From Panonychus citri (taxonomy: Eukaryota; Arthropoda; Arachnida; Trombidiformes; Tetranychidae), in NCBI RefSeq assembly GCF_014898815.1, contig NW_026515544.1, forward strand, positions 2,294,001 to 2,358,000: a stretch of DNA of 64,000 nucleotides, given 5' to 3'. The position numbers were made by a program, and so were the translations under genes. Positions 57,074 through 64,000 of this stretch are shown piece by piece. Within the stretch, counting starts at the first letter, position 1; each line of letters opens with the position of its first letter. Under the pieces are notes generated by a model. It did no database searches. It worked only from the letters and a program-made list of their open reading frames with translations, and was not told where the DNA came from.

Positions 57074-60000
57074 TCAATCCAATTAAAGTAACATGATACT
57101 ACGACAATCTAACGCATCTTGGTGTCTTTACATGTACACATCTACTGAGACTTATTACAAATTCTCTGGTCAAACTTCAAGTCAACATCGAGCTCTTTTT
57201 CTTGATTAAATCAAATCTCAAATTTAATTCGTACATGTGTTGCTAACTAATTGACAAGCTACAAAAAAATGAGCAATTATTTTGTGTAATCTCAAGAGTG
57301 CTTCCCGAGTTAAAATTAAGCCTGAAAGCTTTTAACTAATCACCAAGGTATTAAAAGTGCACTCACAATCAAGCCAATTAGTAAAATCTGACGAAAAGTG
57401 ATTTAATCACCAGGAAACCTTAATGTATAAAGAAAAACAATCAAGAGAAACCAAAAATTGATTGACAAATTAACCACAACAATAACAACAACAACAACAA
57501 AGCCTGAGAATGTAAAGAAAGTAAAAAATTAAATCAAATACAATTTACAGAAAATTGAGAGAAAAAGAGTGAGAGAGACAAAATCTACAATCAACTGATT
57601 CTCAACAATTGAACAGCAATTAACGAGTTAAATATGTGTTGGCGTTATTAAGCTTTGATTGGATCATTTGATTGTTAACAGTTAACAGTGAAAAGTGAAG
57701 TGAATTTAAAAAAGTTGCTCCAGTAATTGTTGAGGTACCTCAACAATCAAGCAAAAAATCAAATAAAAGGTATTGAGTCAATTGAGAAACGTATCCTTGA
57801 TTTGATTGTTTATATTTGATTCCTTAATCATGATTAACAATTATCATCATAAATGATTCTTGCTTAATGGTTGATGACCTAGTGTTTAGGCCTGAATGGA
57901 AATGATTAAGAGGGAAGGTAAAAGGCCCTGAGAGTTAATTGTCATCATTATTAACTAACAATTTAAAGTTAACTCCTTTTTCATTTTAAACTAAACAATC
58001 AAACCAGTTATTTAGTTAATTGTTGTCATCAAAATTCATCTTTAAATCCTAAATTTAAAGTCTCTATGAGTTTTTAATTAATTTCAATAAATTTCTCATC
58101 TCATCTTTGATAACAATAGATTAACAGTTAATTGCTATTATTATTTTCACTATTATCAACAATTAACAATTAACCAGTGATTTAAAGTTTAATTTAATTC
58201 GACCCACTAGTTTGTTAATTGTGAATTGAAATTATTTTTCAAGGTCTATGATTATTAATAATTTGTTAATGATTATCATCATGATGATTCACGATTAAGA
58301 CAATTTAATAATTGTTAATCATACAACAACAATCAAAATGATTTTCATTAACTTGATGATGATAATCAATGGTTTTAAAAGTGTAAACTGTAACAATTAA
58401 TGATTAATACTGATTATTAATTGATTATTAACTGAGATAATTTTTAACTAAATCAGTTTAATATTATTTTTGATTTAATTGTTACCTCGATAAATTGAAC
58501 TAAATTAAAACAAAAACTAAATAAGGAATCAATGAGATTGCTTTGATTACTTTTCAACTATCAACTTAATTATTTACAATCAATCAAATTGATTTGTTAC
58601 CTTGAAAATTAAGGCATTTTAATTAAAAGTTTGAAAATGAAATTAAAAGGACAGACAATTTAATTTAAATGATAATCTAATCATAATTAGTTATTCTAAT
58701 CAATCTTAAATTGTTGTTACCGTTATATCAACAATTTACTCAAGTTAATGGTACATAATTTGATTTAATTTGTTAGTGTTAAATTGTAAACATTATCTCA
58801 TCTTAACCATTACCACAATTAACTAAATAACAATCAGTTTCTATGTTAAATTGTTTGGCATAATCAGGTTTGGCTATTGTTCAATCATTTGAATTCCTGG
58901 TAAACACATTCCGTAACAATTAACTTAAATTGTTGAGAAAAAGTCATTGACTGAACAATTTAAACCCAAAGTGATTTATTTACCTTCCCAAACAATCAAA
59001 TTAATAACCAGACTTGATTCAATTGTCCGATCAAAGGAAAGTTAATCAATGCCAACGAAAAGCAAATTAATAATGTTCACATAATAGACAATTAAATTGT
59101 CCATACATCTCTTAGAACAATTTAATATTAGATTGTAATCAAAACAATGAACCAAATTAGATGAGTTATTTAATAGTAGATTAGTAAATCAAAGTAATAA
59201 TAAGTTAATTGTGAACAATTTAAAAGGATTGTGAGCAAATGTCAACATCAGGAGCGATTTCAAGTCAACATATGAAATTATAAGAAGATGAGGAAAATAT
59301 TTCAAATTTTTTCTCTTTCTTTAATAACAAGGGATTAAAAAGATGATGGAGATAAAGATGAAGATGATGAGGATGATGGAAGATGATGAAAAGAGAGAGA
59401 AAACTATAAGAGGATAAGGATGATAAAGGAAAGAAAGAGATGAGTGCATTTGAAATGATCTATGCAATAATTCAGTTGCCAAGATGTTTGTTGTTATTCT
59501 GATGATGAAGATAAAGATGATTAGGAAGAAGAAGAAGATGATGATGATGATGATTGCATCAGTTCGGTAAATTTTCACATGTAACCTTACAAAGAGATGA
59601 TGATGAGAAAGATGAAGATGAAGATGATGATAAGAATGGCGAAGAAAAAAGTTACAAGAAGAAAGAAAATGAAAAATAGTATTGAAAATCATTGAGAACT
59701 TTTTTCTTCTCCTTTTCCATATTCACTCATCATTAACCTTGTCTATCGTTTAGATGATTAACTAATGATCATAGGAACGATTGTAAGATTAATTTGAGAT
59801 GATTAACAATCCGTTAATCATGATTGTTATTGAGAAATTGTTGTTGTTGTTACTTAATCATATTAATCATTATCTTTATCAACAGGTTGTTATGATATTT
59901 TCATTGAGAATTGAACAATTTACCCTAAATGACTCATTTTGATTTGTTTTTATTTTTTTTTTCATTGCCATTGAAAGTTAAACATTGATTGAAGTTAATC

Positions 60001-62911
60001 ACAATCAACTAATTACGAGGTAGCATCATTATCATGTTGATGTTAATATGAATAAATAAAAGGGATGAGAGTTTATATATATAAAACAGCAACAATTAAC
60101 CAGAAAACCAAAAGCGTTGGTGTTAATCACTAATCGTTATTAATGAAATTAATCATGTTTAACTTACGATTATTATTATTATAACAATTACAAGATAAAT
60201 ACACTCACTCACACACACACAAATTATCAAGCAATTAACGTAAAGTGAGGAAATCAAATTAACAAGATTTATGTACAGGGGACAATTAAAAGGAGATTAA
60301 CTGAATTAGTTAATTGTCAGAATGGTGTGAATTGATTAGTTTGTTCAGTTACGATTATAAACAATTGAAGTTCATTGACAAGGATGAGAAAGTGAAGTGA
60401 GTAATCATCATAATTGGCAATCATTTATCATCCTCCTCATCATCATCATCCTGACAATGTCATCTTCTTGTCATCCTAATTCCTTATCTTCATCTTCATC
60501 TTTATCTTCATCATCTTTTCCTGTTAATTTTTACTAACAATTAATGTATAACAATTAAAGGCGATACAATTTTAAACCAGTAAACCTGAACAACAACCAT
60601 AGAGAAACTCAATTAACAGTTGACAATTAAGGACATTGAACCATAGTGATTAACGGTAGCTAATTGTTGATCGTAATGATAAACAATTTAAAGAGACAAT
60701 GAAACAATTAATTGTCTTTATTTTTATACACAAAGAGTTTTAATTGTTGGATATTCATGAATAATCAGTGGATTAGTTAAATTGTTTTCACTTTAACGAT
60801 GATTTTGTTTAATCAATTTTCAAAATAATGGAAAATTTAAATTTAACTTTTAATTGTATTGCATTTTACAATCAATAAACAATTGATTAATCACCATCTT
60901 TGATTGATTAATTGATTATCGTCGGGGTCACACAATTAAATGGTAAATATTAAATAGACAATATAATTGATTAACTTAACAAAATCGAGATGATGATTAT
61001 CTTGATAAAGGTTCGTTTAAATTAACAATTAAAGTTAATAATCAGTTATCATCTTAATTGATTCACGATTTTGCTTTTCTCATCAATAATCAACCATTGA
61101 ACAAAGTTAATTGTTAATTGTTTATCTTTTAAAGTTAAAACTTTTTATTATTAATATTTTCACAATAATTGTAACTTACCTTTGATAATAATTTACTAAC
61201 TACAAACACAATTAATTTGAAATTAAATTTGATTGTTTTTTTTACATTCTACCGATTAATTAATAAAAATATTGATCATCTTAATTTGTGACAATTTAAA
61301 TTGTGATAAGATGTTTATATCTCTGATTTGGACATTACATTGGACATTACATTTTGTTTAAGTTTAGATGATTTATAAATTGTTGGTGGTGATGATTGTT
61401 GATTTGATTGTGTGTGTTGTTCAATTGATTTCCCTTGATTGTGGTTTGGTCATCATCATGATAATAGTTAAATAATGAAGTTAATTAATCGAGAAGAGCA
61501 AAATATTGACAAAGTTTTTCTTCATCTTCATCATCCTTCATCAAATTTTCACTATTTTCTGTCTACATCTCTCTCTCTCTCTCTCGCTCTCTCATGTAAC
61601 ATTTTTTTGCTTCTTGTTATTTCAACATCAAGGAAAGTTTTCAAAATGATGATGAAGATGAAGATGATGAGGATGATGATGTTACAGAGCGGAAAAAGAA
61701 ACAGTTTCAGATGAAATAACTTATATATTAATAGCTACCCATAGGTGAAGGGAAGACGACACGGAGATCACAATTGAAAAGGAAGATGAAAAAAAGGGGA
61801 CATAGATGATGAACATGCTTGGCAATGTGATTGGAAGATAAAAATGAAGACAAGCTGAGAGAGAAAGAGAAAAAGAAAGAGCAAGGTGGTTTATGGAGAG
61901 AAAACATTTCAACAATCAACAATTTCCTTGCTAATTAATTGATTCCACACCATTTAGAGTCTTTTTTTTGTTGCCAATCATTGTCTTGATTCCTGAGTCT
62001 TAATTGTTGTGGTTTGTGTATGTGTCCATTTACTTTGAAAGGTCATTCAAACAAAGGCCAAATTGTGAAATAGTTTGTTGATTGATTTGTGTGTGTGTGT
62101 GTTTGTGTGGAGGTGGTGTGATAATAGTGATTAAATGTATTGATCAATTGATCAATCAGTTGAACACAGAGTGAATAGTTTGTATATAACAAAGAGAAAA
62201 GGCAAAAGTGGATTTTTTTATGCTCAATAAATTGCATCCTTTTTGAGGTTGTTATTGAAATCATTGACAAGAGTGTTGATGATTTAATAACAGAGAATGA
62301 TGATGATGATGATGAGGAAGATGAAACCTTATTCTCTCTCAATCTCTATCATATAAAATGTAAACTTTTCTACGAGAAAAAGAGAGCAAAACAAACGGTA
62401 ATCTATTTTCGCTTTGCCAATTTTTGTTTTTCATTCGCTTCCTAAAGGGATAACCCGTAAAAAGAGATGAGCTAATTTCCCAATGATTTTTTTCTGTGTA
62501 AATCAACGAGATATAAAAAAACAAACATATAATTAACTTAAGGTAATTTCTCATCAACAATAAAATCAATTCAATTAAATTAGATCGAAACTTGGATTGA
62601 ATTGAAATACTCATGAAATCTGAGGTGGAAAATTAGTCTACCCGTCCAACCTTTTTGTGGGCCATCCCTTGTATCAGAATATAGCTCAAAGTATTTTAAG
62701 CATTTATCTCTCTCCCTCTCTGGTTATCTTCCTGTCATCATCATCATCATCATCATCATTTGATATCATTTTATCAACAGCATCTTTTAAGGGGATGAAA
62801 AAACTGGTACATGAAAAAGGTAATTAATGTGTAATTGTAATGATGAAAATAATAATAATGGTGGAGAGAGAGAGGAAGAGGGAGAGAGTGGGTTTGTTGT
62901 AGTGGACACTT
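57074..62911. other. 5.8-kb non-coding interval between NELF-A copy 2 and the DRAK-like gene
   Basis: AT-rich, dense in TTAATTGT/ACAATTA words, with GAT/ATC-rich low complexity at 59340-59640, 60420-60510 and 61640-61690. A perfect 22-nt palindrome lies at 57726-57747. Short open frames are translations of the simple repeats. It should contain the DRAK-like 3' UTR on the minus strand. Confidence 0.5.
57726..57747. repeat. Perfect 22-nt palindrome
   Basis: ATTGTTGAGG centred on TA and its exact complement, in otherwise unstructured AT-rich DNA about 650 bp downstream of NELF-A copy 2. Confidence 0.85.
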
Positions 62912-64000
62912 TCAATAAATAAAGCTGACCCTCTCATCTCTTATATCTTCTCGGAAGACTAAGTGATAAGGTGACTCGAAGCTTGTTGATGATGAATATG
63001 AAGTTATTGATGAATTTGATTTAAACAGGATTGATGTTGATGAGGTTGATTTTTCGGTTGTGTTTGTTGATGAAGATGAAGATGAAGATAGATTATTATT
63101 ATTGTTGTTGTTATTATTACGACGTTCAGTTGATGACGATCGGACAACTGTTGATGATTCCTCACTGACCATGAATCGTTTACAGGACGGAGTATTGGGA
63201 ACTGATTTACTTTCACTGATATTTGAATGTGAGGTCATTTTTAGGATAAAATAATCTCGACTTTTATCTTTGGACACTTTATCCATACTTGTGATAATAC
63301 TATTATTATTGTTATTATTGATGACAATGTTATTGTTATTATTATTAACCGTAGTATTGTTGCTGGTCAAATTGTTGTTATTATTATTGTTGTTGTTTGC
63401 AGCGACAACGATACCATTTGAAATATTATTATCTCTGAAACTGTTGTATGAACTGTTGATATTATCTTCATCTTGTATGAATGATTGGTTTTCCTTATTA
63501 CTCTCGCTGACCACTACAACTTTGGGTAAATTGTTGACCGGTTGTTGATCACAAGGTAAAACACCATTGGGAGCACTGACAACACTTGAACTATCATTAA
63601 CCCCAACAGCAAGATCATCGACATTATTATCCTCCTTTAACCAAGCGTGTTTTAAGCATTCTTTGGCAGTAGGTCGTTTCCTAGAAGAAGATAAATAGAA
63701 ATTGTCATTATCATCAAACCATTGAGAAAAGAAATAGGGAGGATAAAGAGAGAGAGAAAAAGAAAGAGAAAAATTCGAGCATAGATAAAATGTCGAACGT
63801 AAACAAAAAAAAAGTTTGACAATCAATTGACAATTAAGTTAATTACTTTGGATCTGAAACGAGTAAACTCTTAATAAAGTCAATGGCATCCATAGAGATT
63901 TCATCAAACTCTGGTCCGAATTCAAGTTTAGTGTTGGTTATATTTGAATAGGTTTCTTGTTTAGTGTCACCCGAAAATGGAGAGTAACCTGTAAGAAGGA
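62912..64000 (-). CDS. DRAK/STK17-type serine/threonine kinase, C-terminal part
   Basis: Two exons visible on the minus strand: 63988-63847 and 63680-62912; the catalytic core lies beyond the right edge. The first encodes the end of the kinase domain (YSPFSGDTKQETYSNI, MDAIDFIKSLLVSDPK) and the second begins KRPTAKECLKHAWL, closing the kinase fold (subdomain XI). This matches death-associated-protein-kinase-related kinases STK17A/B (GDNKQETFLNIS, DFI-LLVK). A low-complexity Asn/Ser tail follows, then a conserved CKRFMVSEES element (KRFKFEE in STK17A) and the terminal SFIY (EFIY in STK17A). DRAK kinases phosphorylate myosin light chain and act in cytoskeletal control and apoptosis. Subfamily assignment rests on the kinase end and the tail. 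Confidence 0.85.

Noticed and set aside
57726..57747. let-7-like microRNA suggested by TTGAGGTA
   Set aside because: The let-7 seed and body do not continue, and the sequence is a simple palindrome without a ~22-nt stem-loop precursor.
59321..59692. 123-codon minus-strand frame
   Set aside because: Translation of GAT/GAA microsatellite-like DNA, rich in His, Leu and Phe only; no family resemblance.

Overview
This is a eukaryotic nuclear window, about 30% GC, with short AT-rich introns bounded by GT-AG, gene-dense blocks on both strands, one tRNA-Glu gene, and heavy use of TTAATTGT/ACAATTAA words and ATC/GA microsatellites outside genes. The proteins are clearly animal (SSRP1, mitofusin, NELF-A, EXOC3, class I PITP, fatty acyl-CoA reductase, LAP-family LRR protein, DRAK kinase). 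Base composition, intron size and the arthropod-like gene set suggest an acariform mite, most likely a spider mite (Tetranychus-like). That taxonomic call is inference.

Layout. (1) 1-9362, minus: a long multi-exon gene for a Gln/Ser/Gly-rich protein with a short helix resembling the Rab-binding helix of RIM/Fife-type active-zone proteins; both ends are missing. (2) 9363-22620: a tandem segmental duplication. Unit 1 holds a divergent SSRP1 paralogue (exon 1 at 12065, exons 2-3 at 17348-19510) whose first intron has grown to 5.2 kb and contains a palindromic satellite array, a 59-bp perfect inverted repeat, a pogo/Tigger-type HTH relic, another gene relic and two GC-rich hairpins. Unit 2 starts with a copied antisense fragment of the RIM-like exon (19503-19790) and continues into a normal three-exon SSRP1. 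(3) 23167-37430: PIGK (+), LAP-type LRR gene (-), POLR2K (+), EXOC3 (-, nine exons, fully resolved), class I PITP (-, five exons), tRNA-Glu(CTC), ZCCHC7-like (+). (4) 37431-42301: non-coding. (5) 42302-46696: fatty acyl-CoA reductase (+, seven exons). (6) 48579-57073: mitofusin (-), NELF-A copy 1 (+), a two-TM protein of unknown family (-), NELF-A copy 2 (+). (7) 57074-62911: non-coding. (8) 62912-64000: 3' part of a DRAK/STK17-type kinase (-).

Functional themes: transcription elongation and chromatin (SSRP1 of FACT, NELF-A, POLR2K), membrane and lipid traffic (EXOC3, PITP, PIGK, FAR), and mitochondrial fusion. These are housekeeping genes without an evident shared pathway. Four housekeeping-type promoters carry an X-box-like palindrome (GTTTCCATGGAAAC and variants). 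The most unusual content is evolutionary: a chimeric SSRP1 paralogue in which repeats of a PH subdomain replace the HMG box and whose stop codon comes from antisense DNA of another gene, and a NELF-A tandem pair whose identity starts and ends at the coding boundaries although introns are included, with each copy frameshifted at a different place. Several of the frameshifts are single-base changes in homopolymers, so assembly error must be excluded.
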